From the NCBI GenBank assembly GCA_963556145.1, contig OY744468.1:5208001-5272000 (forward strand): a DNA stretch of 64,000 bases, read 5' to 3'. A model generated the notes under the pieces. That model made no database searches. It saw only the letters and a program-made list of their open reading frames with translations, and was not told the origin of the DNA. Positions within the stretch are counted from its first letter, which is position 1; every line of letters starts with the position of its first letter. This document shows, piece after piece, positions 53,208 through 64,000 of this stretch. The position numbers and the translations under genes were made by a program. Source of the DNA: Hygrocybe punicea (Eukaryota; Basidiomycota; Agaricomycetes; Agaricales; Hygrophoraceae).

Positions 53208-55024
53208 GTCATCTCAGATGGCCCCATCATCCATTCCATGGTTTTCACGGTCCAGATAGGTCATGCCATTGAGTTGTGTGAGGGTGGCAACTGGGGCAGT
53301 TGTGACGGCAATATCTCAACGACACCGCCGCCATTAACCACACCATCACTGGTGGCAACCCTCCATGTTGCCTTCATCATGTTCATTGCTGTGCACCAAG
53401 CCTGCTGCTGCTGGTTTTGACGTTCGAGACCGTTGGTTGAAAAAGTTAGGCATGCTCCTGCATGGCATTGAGGACATCTGGGGTGGTGGTCTCTGCACCA
53501 ATTGTCACTGTCATCATCCTCCACCTTATTTCTGTTGTCATTGAGGGGGTGGGTAGTGAGAGCATGGCAGGAGGTGAGTTGGGAGGCAGGCATGTGGTAG
53601 TAAAAGGCAAGTGAACAGTCACATGCCTTTTAGGCTTTTACCACCACCATCCCCCATTCTGCTGTGCTCCCACTCCCCACCACCTCAACAACAACAGAAA
53701 CAAGGACACTGAGGATGACAGTGATGATTGGCACCAAGGCCACCCCCCTGTATGCCCTCAAAACCAAGTAGGAGCGCCCCTGCCATTTTCAATTCAAAAC
53801 TAACCATGACAGATCAGGTGTGCAGCAACGAATGCAATGGAGGCAATGTGGTGGGTTGTCCATGGCAGTGGCATCATCAACAGTGTCATCGTCATTGTCA
53901 AGGTATCATTGCTGGAACTGCCACCATCACCACCATCACGCAACTCGATGACAGGACCAATTGGGACGGCGAAACCCATGACAGGGCCACTGGGGACATC
54001 ATCTGACCTTGACAACAATGACACTGTTGATAATGCCACTGCCATGGACAACCCACCATGNNNNNNNNNNNNNNNNNNNNNNNNNNNNNNNNNNNNNNNN
54101 NNNNNNNNNNNNNNNNNNNNNNNNNNNNNNNNNNNNNNNNNNNNNNNNNNNNNNNNNNNNTGGGTTGTCCATGGCAGTGGCATCATCAACAGTGTCATCG
54201 TCATTGTCAAGGTATCATTGCTGGAACTGCCACCATCACCACCATCACGCAACTCGATGACAGGACCAATTGGGACGGCGAAACCCATGACAGGGCCACT
54301 GGGGACATCATCTGACCTTGACAACAATGACACTGTTGATAATGCCACTGCCATGGACAACCCACCATGTTGCCTCCATCGCATTTGTTGCTGCATGCCT
54401 GATCTGTCATGGTTAGTTTTGAAGTTCGAGACCATTGGTTGAAAATGGCAGGGGTGCTCCTACTTGGTTTTGAGGGCATACAGGGGGGTGGCCTTGGTGC
54501 CAATCATCGCTGTCATCCTCAGTGTCCTTGTTTCTGTTGTTGTTGAGGTGGTGGGGAGAGGGAGCACAGCAGAATGGGGGATGGTGGTGGTAAAAGCCTA
54601 AAAGGCATGTGACTGTTCACTTGCCTTTTACTACCACATGCCTGCCTCCCAACTCACCTCCTGCCATGCTCTCACTACCCACCCCCTCAATGACAACGGA
54701 AATAAGGTGGAGGATGATGACAGTGACAATTGGTGCAGAGACCACCACCCCAGATGTCCTCAATGCCATGCAGGAGCGTGCCTAACTTTTTCAACCAACG
54801 GTCTCGAACGTAAAAACCAGCAGCAGCAGGCTTGGTGCACAGCAATGAACATGATGAAGGCAACATGGAGGGTTGCCACCAGTGATGGTGTGGTTAATGG
54901 CGGCGGTGTCGTTGAGATATTGCCGTCACAACTGCCCCAGTTGCCACCCTCACACAACTCAATGGCATGACCTATCTGGACCGTGAAAACCATGGAATGG
55001 ATGATGGGGCCATCTGAGATGACA
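53208..55024. mobile_element. Large foldback/palindrome around an assembly gap
   Basis: GTCATCTCAGATGGCCCC at the left pairs with its complement at the right edge (55024), and the two sides remain complementary for roughly 690-700 bp each, with scattered mismatches. The centre holds a loop of about 100 bp. A 209-bp central block is present twice around the gap, see the gap entry. No protein is supported. Confidence 0.8.
54061..54160. other. Assembly gap (100 N) flanked by an exact 209-bp duplication
   Basis: 53852-54060 and 54161-54369 are identical direct copies on either side of 100 Ns. Each copy alone contains both inner ends of the palindrome plus its loop, so one copy would suffice to close it. 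Confidence 0.9.
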
Positions 55025-55039
55025 TCCCCACTTGCTTCA

Positions 55040-55807
55040 TTGAAGGTGGGATATTGGGAGGACCACGGGGGGCCCCTAATGGTACAGGTGAGTACCCATC
55101 CCCCTCCTGCTTTTTCCCCACATACTCACCCCTTCCCGCCACTTTTTTGGGGCTAGGAGCCCTCCCCCATCCATCCCCTTTCCATTTCACTCATCTGCCT
55201 CACTTCCAGGCCCTTTCCCCACCATGCATTGCCACCCCCCACTCCATGCAACCTTCCCCACCCCCCATCATCCATCCCAGCCCTCACTCACCCTCTAGTG
55301 CCCTTTGCCACCAATTTCAGACCCCATCCAGTGCCCCTGCAAAGGTGAGTACCCACTGGTTCAATGGTAGTACCTCATGTATCCTTAATTTTTGTTTCTT
55401 TTATTTCTCTTTTATTTGCTGTATTATCATGTATATTAGTCTATCTATAGTAAGTACAAGAATAAATATATTATATACAACAAAATCAGCTTGAAAATAC
55501 AGGGGGAGAGTGAGTAAGTCAAGCTCACTGTTGCTGACAGTGAGCTCGAGGGTCCCTGACAGCAGCGGAAAGATCTGGGGCAGCAGTGGAAAGATCCCAA
55601 ACCTGATCTCCGTTTTGGACAACTATCATTATCTAATCTACAATATACAACCTGTAGTAATGGTGTTCCCGGTATTGCTGGGGATATTGCTGGAGTAGCA
55701 AAATAAGGCAATCAAGTCAAACTATACTAGACAGCAACAGCCATTGCCTAGTACCATTTAACTTGTAGTGTGGAAAGGTTAGGTGTAGAAGAGGTCCAGA
55801 TGATTTG
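55040..55807. other. Pyrimidine-rich spacer, no gene
   Basis: C/T-rich stretch with several CAGGTGAGTACCC and TTTCAG-like pieces (55086, 55318, 55345) resembling splice signals, then AT-rich DNA. A direct repeat GCAGC(G/A)G(C/T)GGAAAGATC occurs near 55560-55595. No frame is convincing. Confidence 0.4.
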
Positions 55808-57200
55808 TTATTGGATCATGTGATATGCAGAATTACCAATTTGGGGTGTACACCTGCTGCAATGTGCAAGTAGGTAGCCTGGTAAGTGCATTGCACAGTC
55901 AGGCTTGAGAAGGGCATTGTCCAGCATGAGAATAGTAATGGGAGTATCTTGAGATAGTGTGGGCATAGCGATGAAGTCAGCATGAAAGAAAACAAAGGAG
56001 TGAATTAGGAGGAAACCAACTAGAATGGTGGAATAGTCGAAATCAAACATATGAACAGTGTAAGCTGTGCCTGATGATGATGTCTGTGTCAATGACATAT
56101 TGAGATGTCTTGTCCTGTGTGTAGAACAATGATGTCCACCTGATGTCGGTATTCATCCAAGAAAGAGTATTGTTGTAAACAAGTGTGGAAATCATCAAGG
56201 TTATAGATGGAAAAGGATACATGAATGTGAGTCCAGGTTTCAAGTCATGGCACAGGTGACAAGCTGTGGGAATAAGTCATCAGGTAATGCATGGGGCAGT
56301 GACATGTGAACAATAAATGATAGGGAGTAGTGTTGCCTTAACTTGGCTGGTCAGGAAAAGCTGATCCTGGTTCTGATTTTTTGGTGCACAACCAGCTTTC
56401 TCACAGGCTGATATTTTGTAGCTATGGTCTATAGCTACAAAATATCAGCCTGTGAGAAAGCTGGTTGTGCACCAAAAAATCAGAACCAGGATCAGCTTTT
56501 CCTGACCAGCCAAGTTGAGGCTACACTAATAGGGAGTGGTTCACTTCATTGGGAAGTCATATGGTCTGTGGTCGAAGTCCAAAGGAGTGTGCTCCAGTGA
56601 TGGTCAGATTGGAGGGAGCAGTGAAATGTATCATGATCAAGGATTGTTCAAAGTATGCATGCAGGCAAGGAATGTCGTCGGATTGTCAGGGAGGATAATG
56701 GTAGATACAGGATACAAAAGTGGAAACCATATATCTAGGAATGGCAATTGTCAATTACATGTTGGTATACTCTCAAGGTGGATGTCAGTGTCATCAATGA
56801 AGGAAGGTTGCCTTTTCCAGAGGCAAATCATGATGATGTAAAAACTGATCAGGAAGGTGACTGCTATGGCACCAATGATCATCACAGTTATGAACTGTTT
56901 GGTGAGGATAGCCATTGTGTATCAGTTTGGGAAGACAGCATGTCATACAGCAAAGACAATGAAAGTAACATCCAACAGTAAAGGGACTATTTGGGTACAG
57001 CAAGGTTATGAGGGGATGTGTCCATGGTCAGTCTGGATCATTCTAGAAGATAGGATAAAAAGAAAACAAGAACCACAATAAATAATGATGTCCAAAAGAA
57101 GACAAAGCACAAAAGGAAATGAAAAAGGAAGGTGTGGTAGTGTGGATTCATCATAGCAGGCATCAGAGTTGGAAGCAGAGTTGAAAAATATAACACCTTG
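55808..57200 (-). pseudogene. Decayed gene, possible membrane protein, copy 1
   Basis: Minus-strand reading shows a strongly hydrophobic segment FITVMIIGAIAVTFLISFY near 56840-56905, followed by MICLWKRQ, and further hydrophobic pieces (ILVGFLLIHSFVFFHADFIA near 56000). Stops and shifts interrupt it, and a MITE sits within it at 56338-56528. The region 56680-57060 is repeated in diverged form at 57330-57594 plus 58672-58810. Family not recognised. Confidence 0.35.
56338..56528. mobile_element. hAT-like MITE, 191-bp near-perfect palindrome
   Basis: Left end TAGTGTTGCCTTAACTTGGC and right end complementary to TAGTGTAGCCTCAACTTGGC; 8-bp duplication ATAGGGAG at 56330-56337 and 56529-56536. The arms pair almost perfectly to a centre near 56434 (TAGCTATGG / CTATAGCTA). 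Its TAGTGTTGCC end equals that of elements A and B. Confidence 0.95.
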
Positions 57201-57299
57201 AACCAAATCTCAGGTTCAGTTCAACACTCAGGGAGAACCTTGAACCAAACTCAGGTTCAATTTTGGCAGGTTCAGGTTTGAGTACCATCCCATCACTAT

Positions 57300-58900
57300 C
57301 ACAGATTGATGCAATAGAAGGAAATCATCAGATGATCAAGAAGAACAATGGTTGACATGAGATACAAAAGTGGAACCATATACCCAGGAACATCAATTGT
57401 TGATTACATGTCAGTATATTGTTGAGGTGAGTGTTGGAAGTGGCAATGGCAGAAAGATGTCATTCCCAAAGACAGATCATGACAACATAGAAACTAATAA
57501 AGAATGTGATGAATGATGCTAAGGACAATCATAGCAATGAGCTGCATAGTCTGTACAACCATTGTGTATTAGTTTGTTATGCAGAGGAAGTGAGTAGGGC
57601 ACAGCACGGGTACGGGTTTACCCGCGGTTATTCCAAAACGGGTAATTCGGGTTCAGGTACGGTATTTCGGTTTGCACACCATGTCAAAACCGTACCCGTT
57701 ATCCGTGGGTGACGGGTTTTCACGGGTCTGTCAACCAAGCCCCCCAGGTGGGTTTTTTCTTTCCTATTTACTTTATTTTCAATATTAATTTCTTTACTTT
57801 AGCTAATCTACAACTGTGACAAGCGCAAACAACAACAAGAAACCGGCAACGACAACCACGGTCGTTTTCAACAATGACACGGCAACAGGTGTGGGTGCCA
57901 GGGCACCCCAGGTAAGCATCCTATTCATTTATTCATTTATTCTACTAACTACTAAAACACTTTTAGGTTTTTTTCTCGCACCCTCGCGCCAAACGAACGC
58001 GAACACGGCAACAGCAACAAGCAGATGGGACGCAGCCGAGAACGGGGACAACCCAGGCCAACCATGACAGCAAGAACGAGGACGACGGGAATGACGACGA
58101 CGGGGTAAACGAAGACAAGAACGACGACAATGAGAACGGGAGGATGACGACAAAGCAGGAACGGCAACTACGACAACGGGAAGACGACAACGGGGGAACG
58201 GGACAACGAGGACAACAGAGACCGGGACAAGAAGGACGACGGCAACGGGGACGACGACGGCAATGGGGATGACGACGATGGCGACGATGAGGACCGCGAG
58301 CATGGGAACGGGGACGGGGGCAACGGACGACGGACGACGGAAATGAGGCGGACGCCCATGGGCCGTCCCCAGCGCCATACAACCTTGCGAAAACACAGAG
58401 CGCGTCAATTGACGTGCCCCCATTGTTCATGAGGTAGTGAGCACGCGCGGACGCCCATGGAACCTCCCCAGCCCCATCCAACCTCGCGAAAACAAACGGA
58501 GCGCGTCAATTGACGCGTCCCCGTTGTTCGCGAGGTACTTAGGGTGGGTTGTGGTGGGTACCTGCCGATAGCGGGTACGGTGTGTACCCGTCATCAGCGC
58601 AGGTACGGGTAACGCGGGTATGGGTCCGGTGTCAGGAATCCTGACCCGCGGTATACCCGTGCCGTGCCTTAGAAGTGAGACAATATGTCATATTGTGTCA
58701 ACAAACTTGAAGACAGTGCAGATGATATCTGTCAGATGGGAGACTATTTGAGTCATGAAGGGGAATGTGTCCATAGTGGGTCAGGATTGTTCTAGAAGAA
58801 AGGGTGTAAAAGAGAATTACAGGAATGTGGGACTACAAGAGTCACATGGAATACAAGTGATGACAAAGAAAAGAAAAAGAATCAAAAGAATACTCAACTC
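57300..58900 (-). pseudogene. Decayed gene, copy 2, split by element D
   Basis: Diverged repeat of copy 1: shared blocks GATACAAAAGTGGAA..CCATAT, GACAACATAGAAACT / GATGATGTAAAAACT, CATTGTGTAT(T/C)AGTTTG, GTGTCCATRG and TTCTAGAAGA. Element D interrupts it at 57595-58671; the flanks join across the GAAGTGAG duplication in the order of copy 1. The minus-sense reading is frame-broken. Confidence 0.35.
57595..58671. mobile_element. hAT-like non-autonomous element D, 1077 bp
   Basis: Ends TAGGGCACAGCACGGGTA and complement of TAAGGCACGGCACGGGTA; perfect 8-bp duplication GAAGTGAG at 57587-57594 and 58672-58679. Subterminal GGGTACGGGT motifs. In plus sense two intron-like segments occur: 57748-57802 (GTGGGT...CTTTAG) and 57912-57966 (GTAAGC, CTAAC, TTTTAG), separating exon-like stretches of Asn/Thr and then Arg/Gln/Asp-rich low complexity (GAC-type repeats at 58060-58330). 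No transposase. Confidence 0.92.
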
Positions 58901-59129
58901 ATCATGCAAGCCCAATCAAAAGTGGTATAAGGAATTAGCACAGTTTCCAGGTTGGAACCCTAAATACCAGCAAAGCCCTTCATCTTCTTCAAGAGTGAAG
59001 TTGTCATCAAATAATGTCAAATGCATTAGGACTAGCAGGAAACAGACAAATGGACTATTGAGACATGGCAATTTGGCATGTAACATTACAACAAGTGCAT
59101 TAATGAAAGAAAGGGCATTAGAAGAGTGA

Positions 59130-59379
59130 GAGGTCAATTCACGGCATCCAACATAACACGTCATCAGTGACAAACGCACAATAAATTCCTTCAAGCCCAC
59201 AACAGGTCCTGATAAATAAGACAATGGAATAGATATGTCCAGCTGGTCTGAGTCCGAATAGTGGCTTGCGCAGCGAGTATTCCGCGTGAATTCGTAGTAT
59301 ACGGAGATTGAGATGATGAGTACAGGTTGAAATGATAACGGAAGCCGTCCATGCATGAATCATTTGCAAATATGGGGAA
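59130..59379. other. Downstream region of the Whi5-like gene
   Basis: Presumed 3' UTR/intergenic stretch between the last relic and the stop at 59380; overlapping minus frames (58916-59356, 59139-59546) show no family. Confidence 0.4.
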
Positions 59380-61477
59380 TCAGGTGAGGACCAGGTCAAT
59401 TCCGGCACCCAGGCTTCCCGTTCTCCTAGCTGTTTCATCCCCAAACTCATCCTCAAATCCTTGTATCTTCCCCGAACTGATTGCCGGCAAACCAAGATCA
59501 CCGTACGACGTCCTTTGCACTTGATGACGATGTTGTTCTTCCTCAAACAACTTCCGTCCTATGTCTGCCTTCAAGCTTGAGGACAAGCCTGACTTCTGGT
59601 TCATATTCGCATTCCGGAGGGGTGCGGTCGGGGAAGGCGACACGTTAATGAAGTCATTAAAATTGAATGAGAGATTATTCGGAGTAGGAGGGGCTTGCAG
59701 TGATAATTTGTGGTCAACAGAGTACAGCGAGGCCCAGGAGTTAGCGTTCATTGCTTGAGATGAAGGGTCGGGATTGATGTGTTTGGTCGATGGTGAAGGT
59801 GGAGGAGGTAATAATTGCGCGGCCATCGGCGCTGGGGAAGCTGCACCTTGCTCGGCCTTAGGAACTTGGTGTGCAATCTCCTCCGCAGTCATCCCTACTC
59901 TCAGTTCTCCACCAGGTATTTCACTCCCAATACTCGACATACCGAGAGCAAAACTGTCTCCGCTGGGGTTTATCAATGCCCCACCAGGATCATTCCCACT
60001 ACCCGCACCAGGAAATAGCACCCTTCCCGTGGCTCTCAAGCCCTCGCCACCGCCAAGCGCTCTGAAAGCAGCCACATCCTTGGCATCCTTGTCTCGGCTC
60101 GTAGTAGGCCGGGCGGGCGAAGGAGACGTAGCGAGGTAGAGCATGAGATCCGCCGCTTCGCTGTCGGTAGGGGCATGGGGTCGTTGAGCTTTAGGGGTGA
60201 CATTGCCTGGAGGCGGGCCGGTGCCAAATTGAAGGGGAGGCGGGGTGACAGAGCGGTGATTCGGTAGTACAAAGGACGGCTCGGCCGAGTTGACAGCCGT
60301 TGTCGTTGCCGTGGTAGTCCGTGTTGAACTCTGCGCGAAGTGAGAATAGGAATGAGTTGACCCAGGCTCCAAGGGTACAGATATGCTAGAGCGAGGAGAA
60401 GACGCGTTCTCCGTTACTGAAGGCCTCTTTTGTAGGAGCAGAGAAGTCAATGTTGCAGCTGCTTTCATGTCCACGTCCTCGCCCAACCTTGCATTCGGCG
60501 TTGAGACTCGCTCCTTCTGCGTAGCCTTTGAGGAACGTTTTTCTTTGCGTTTATCCTCCTTGCGGTTCTTTGCTTGTGCCCGCGTACTTTCTGCAATGCT
60601 CCGCCGTGGTTCGGACAATTTTGAAGCCCGGCGAGATCGCGGGGCTGCGCCCGCTCTCGAAGGCGCAGTTTGAGGAGGATCATTTACGTTATGAATTGTC
60701 CTCGCAAACTTTGTGGGTGGGGGCGCCAAAATCGACGTATACAAGCTCTGAGTGGCATTGGATGTCCGAGGCGCGGTTCCGTTAACGCTGGGATAATGCG
60801 ACCGTGAGGTGGCCATCGAAACGGAAGGAGGGGCCATGGTCCCTCTATTGGTTACTGATCCAGCGGCCCTGGCATCAGTTCCGCCATTTCCTTGAGTAGC
60901 AGGATTGTTATAATAGTTGTTGCCGCCAGCCCGCCGCTTAGGTGGAATCGACCGAGAAAAGGACGCCGTTTGACTCTGACACTGAGCCTCGAGATCACGC
61001 AATGGAATATGTGAAATATTGTGGGTGACTTTGTAGGAGGCATACGAGAGGCGCGCACGAAGTCCACGAGTCACCTGTCAATGAAGAGGGCGTTTAGATC
61101 CTGGAGCTTCAAGAAGAGTTCGTAAAGGGGCGAAATAATGCATAGGCATCCCTGTGCAACAGCTTTTGGCCAAGTAAAGTAGCGGTGCGCAAGAGAGGCC
61201 CCATCACATCACGACCATCGCATCACGACGCGTCGGTGTTGGAGGGAGAAGATATACGCACCATGGAAACTTCTGCCCTTGCAAGGAACTTCTGGACAGC
61301 CTTCTTCCTCTGTTCCCTTTCAAGTGGATCCATGACAGTCGAGCTGGTCGTGGCAATAGGCTGGAGATACGCCATCGTTGGCGATGCGGATGAGTGGGCG
61401 GCTTGACGCGTTGGAGTTTTGACCCGCGTCCCGGTCGGCAATTGCCGATCGGCACTAAGTCGGCTTGACCTTTCCAC
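59380..61477 (-). CDS. Whi5/Nrm1-like G1/S transcription repressor
   Basis: Two exons: 61477-61262 and 61074-59380, intron 61075-61261 (187 bp, GTGCGT...TTGACAG), giving 636 aa. The join creates AEVSMVTRGLRARLSYASYK, which matches the Whi5/Nrm1 GTB-type motif (L-x-x-R-L-x-x-A-x-x-K) with which these repressors bind SBF/MBF. Just before it is DPLEREQRKKAVQKFLARAE, charged and helical. The remainder is low complexity and rich in Ser, Pro, Thr and Ala, with many SP/TP sites that could be CDK targets (for example TTKHINPD, SPSPT), as expected for this disordered family. A Met at 61375 (MAYLQP) is an alternative start. The role in G1/S control is inferred from the motif. Confidence 0.8.
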
Positions 61478-61753
61478 CGAACAGCCACGACCGTTTAATT
61501 TTGCAGAGTTGGCCTTTTCACAAAATAAATCTTATTGCGTTCCTCGACCTGAAGCTTCAAATGCAAGACAGTAGTCACTTGCAGGACACACCAGATTGTC
61601 CTGATTGACTCAACATGCTATCAGATCGGATCAAGTAAGGTCACCTGCCAAACAGTGGTAGGCACCAATATTATTATATACAACGGGCGTTTTATGCTCA
61701 CAGCGGGCGTTTTATGCTCTCATACGCGACATGGGAATAAGTTACTTGAAAAG
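61478..61753. other. Intergenic region between the Whi5-like gene and RAI1
   Basis: Short shared space holding the upstream region of the Whi5-like gene and the 3' end of RAI1. A direct repeat GCGGGCGTTTTATGCTC (about 61683-61720, two copies) is the only landmark. Confidence 0.5.
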
Positions 61754-63363
61754 TTAAATCTGCCAACCAGGAAGTATTGGGGATCCTTTTGCAACATTGC
61801 CAGCCGTGTCCTTCTGCAACTCATCCCAGTACCATCTTGGTAAGAACCCCACTCTGTCCTCACCAGCTTCAACATCTTCAACGCCTACTTTGTCCAACAA
61901 GGAAATTTTAACTCCTACTCGAGGAATGAAGCTGACTCTCCACATCTGACCATGGTGGTGAGCTTCAGAACTACGGACTGTGTTCTTGAGGAAAGTCAGG
62001 AACTGGTCACCCCAGTCTAGACAGACAAGTGGATCCCAAGCCCCCGGTTTGCCACGTACAAGACGCGGAATGTGGATAGTTTTGAACGACTGAACGGTGG
62101 TTATCTTCCCTGATGGCGTCCGAAACCCAACGAGAATCTCCTGGCCCTACCGGTTAGCAATTTGGCCACTGACATTCGGCGATTGGCTTACTGGCACACC
62201 CAAAAGAAAAGATTGAAAATAAATTTTCAGTAATTTCCTTTCGTCAGCATCAGTCGAGTCCAATACTAGTTATTGGACCAAAGAACATACTTTTCAAACT
62301 TTTCCTCGTCTTGCGGACCTCGGATCGTGAGGGAGGTTTTCAATTCCACAAATGAATCAGTGTGACCGGTGTATGGCTCTGTAAAGTCAAAGTCATTTGT
62401 GTTAGATTTCATAAACTGGTTTTCGAAAGAATATATTTCACCTCGTATACAGTCAACCTCTCCGCCGATGATCATCCTAGTGCCCCCCAATTTCGTCTTC
62501 ACGACGCAACACCATTGGACGTTCGTATCGACATCGCCACCCCACCCCGGAACGTCAGGATTGGCGTCGTGTTGCCGCACTGGAGTAGAAGATGTACAAT
62601 ATGATTCAAAGGCATAGCCAAAGTATGACTGGAGACGATGTCGAGCTTCCAAATTATTCCTAAAGGCAAGACGTAAGTTGACAGACTATGACTTTCAATG
62701 ACGGGAAAGGAACTTACTTCTCTATCAATTTCGCCTCAGTGAGGTGTTCTTCGAGATACATTGTTCCGTTGACGTACATCACGTTCATCTCCCACCCATC
62801 TCTCTCCTCGTATGGCGACGTCAATATCCTCCCTCAATCAAATTAAAAAATAAGATCCCGAAACACACAGCGGCCCACCTCGTCATAACACCTCTCCAAG
62901 CCACAACCCCGACATCTATCTTTTGCAATTCACTCCCCGTGCCTGTCCCCTTCCGTGCCCTATCCCATGCTCTCACGAGCCCATCCACCCTACCCTTCTC
63001 ATCTGCTCTCCGGATCCACCGTTCATACCCATAACTCAACTGTGCGTTTTGGGGAGGCTGCACGAAATACCGTAGTGCCGAGTCGGTAAATTCTAACGAG
63101 CGCGAAGGCGTGTATGAGAATGTGAGAAGGGGGACGGGTCGTTGGAATGGCGTGGGCTTAATTGCGGATGTTGGGGTCTTTGGTGGGAAAGAAAGTTTCT
63201 GGTCTTGTGAAAGAATCTTTGTTTTGGAAGTCGAGGCGGTAGGTTGTTCTGGTGAGAGGTTGGCTAAGCGGGGCTTCGTGTACCGTCTCTCAACCGTGGA
63301 CGTCGGATCGTCTTCATCGTTGAGCAGGTCTGCTATACTTCGTTTGGATGAAGTCCGAGCCAT
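61754..63363 (-). CDS. RAI1: RAI1/DXO family decapping nuclease
   Basis: Five exons, 63363-62879, 62828-62718, 62659-62291, 62237-62192 and 62140-61754, with introns of 50-58 bp having GT...AG ends; the joined frame is 465 aa. Signatures in order: ILTSPYEERDGWEMNVMYVN, GTMYLEEH, GYAFE (Glu about 217), WCCVVKTKLG, GGEVDC (Glu 266, Asp 268), VELKTS (Glu 304, Lys 306), FEKKLLKIYFQSFLLGVP and ILVGFR. The E, ExD and ExK residues are the metal-binding catalytic set of Rai1/DXO enzymes, which remove incomplete or NAD caps from RNA and, in yeast, partner Rat1 in the nucleus. An N-terminal extension of about 100 residues precedes the fold. ATG at 63363 (MARTSSKRSIADLL) is chosen over upstream Met codons that read unlike protein. 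Confidence 0.93.
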
Positions 63364-64000
63364 ACGCACGAAAGCAACCCTAGTTTGAGGTTGCAATAAA
63401 CCTTCCCGTTCACCCACCGGGTCTAACGCTATGGTAGCCATCACAAACCAGAAATGCATGTCTTCCCGTCCTCTCAGTGTCTCCATTGCTAACGACGGAA
63501 TCAGACTCATACACTGGCAATTCAAAGCCTTGGGGCATTGCAATATAGTTTATTATGACAGAGACTCTTGCGAAAACCTGGCAATCAATTTGGACTGGCC
63601 AACGTGGGATGGATGCCATGTTTATTGTGAGCTATATAATAAAGCGTCATAAAGCCTGACATATCTGTGCTCCCTTATAATGATTCTAGGTTAAACCAAT
63701 GACGCATTGTGTGGATCGAAGTGGCTGGACCTCGCAAAATTGGACAGTGCGCCATTATCTTGTGGACATTTGAAAGACATCGGATCGAAAGGGACTCATC
63801 GGATCGAAAGGGACTCATCGGATCGAAAGGGACTCCTGCTACCCGTTCACCAGCTCTAGGTGCTCACTTTTGTTGAATGACGACCAATTAATAACTGCGC
63901 AATCCCTGAAATTATGAATCAAGACAAAACTTTGTGTCCTTCCTAATATTTCCTCCTCAATACCAAACCGGCATTCCACAGGTGGCCACCGAAGGCCACA
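63364..64000. other. Upstream region of RAI1
   Basis: No further gene is supported; the frames here are short. It includes a 19-bp repeat at 63778-63834 and presumably the RAI1 promoter. Confidence 0.5.
63778..63834. repeat. 19-bp tandem repeat, three exact units
   Basis: CATCGGATCGAAAGGGACT is repeated three times without change, about 415 bp upstream of the RAI1 start codon. Confidence 0.95.

Noticed and set aside
53800..54442. Frames running through the N gap
   Set aside because: They span undefined bases and a duplicated palindrome centre, so they are not real.

Overview
This window reads as a transposon-rich stretch of a filamentous basidiomycete genome, most likely an agaricomycete. 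The clues are short spliceosomal introns of about 46-58 bp (one of 187 bp), a RAI1/DXO decapping nuclease gene and a Whi5/Nrm1-type cell-cycle gene with fungal architecture, and the mix of mobile elements: a Ty3/gypsy element, a Tad-like LINE, non-autonomous hAT elements with 8-bp target duplications, a HARBI1-type transposase relic and TA-flanked foldbacks. The window contains an assembly gap of 100 N at 54061-54160. I cannot name the species.

Layout. 1-17.0 kb: an ATP-grasp-like gene (1-109 plus 15208-15977) is split by a 15.1-kb minus-strand Ty3/gypsy retrotransposon (110-15207) with 1883-bp, almost identical LTRs. A decayed partial copy of the same ATP-grasp gene lies at 16.7-17.0 kb beside a 0.6-kb foldback. 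17-22.9 kb: foldback and low-complexity DNA, a 1.7-kb hAT-like element full of CNG repeats, a degenerate exon/intron repeat and a dense TCCTGGT cluster. 22.9-44.1 kb: two nearly identical 3.3-kb arms in inverted orientation enclose 14.7 kb that holds two TA-flanked foldbacks, diverged tandem repeats, a 7.4-kb Tad-like LINE (itself hit by a second hAT-like element) and an AT-rich desert. 44-55.4 kb: a solo LTR, a HARBI1-like transposase pseudogene split by a hAT-like element, a gypsy LTR and gag remnant, and a large palindrome around the gap. 55.4-59.1 kb: a decayed tandem pair, perhaps from a membrane-protein gene, hit by two more hAT-like elements. 59.3-63.4 kb: the only two intact host genes, both minus strand (Whi5/Nrm1-like and RAI1/DXO).

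Most notable. The giant LTR carries ten perfect TGA(C/G)TCA heptamers just upstream of its TATA box and ten GATAAG hexamers farther upstream. This is a strong sequence case for a promoter read by Gcn4-type bZIP and GATA nitrogen factors. The hAT-like elements carry low-complexity, intron-bearing exon-like interiors. A 30-bp LTR block is shared exactly between the giant element and a distant LTR relic. The 53.2-55.0 kb palindrome is probably mis-assembled at its centre.
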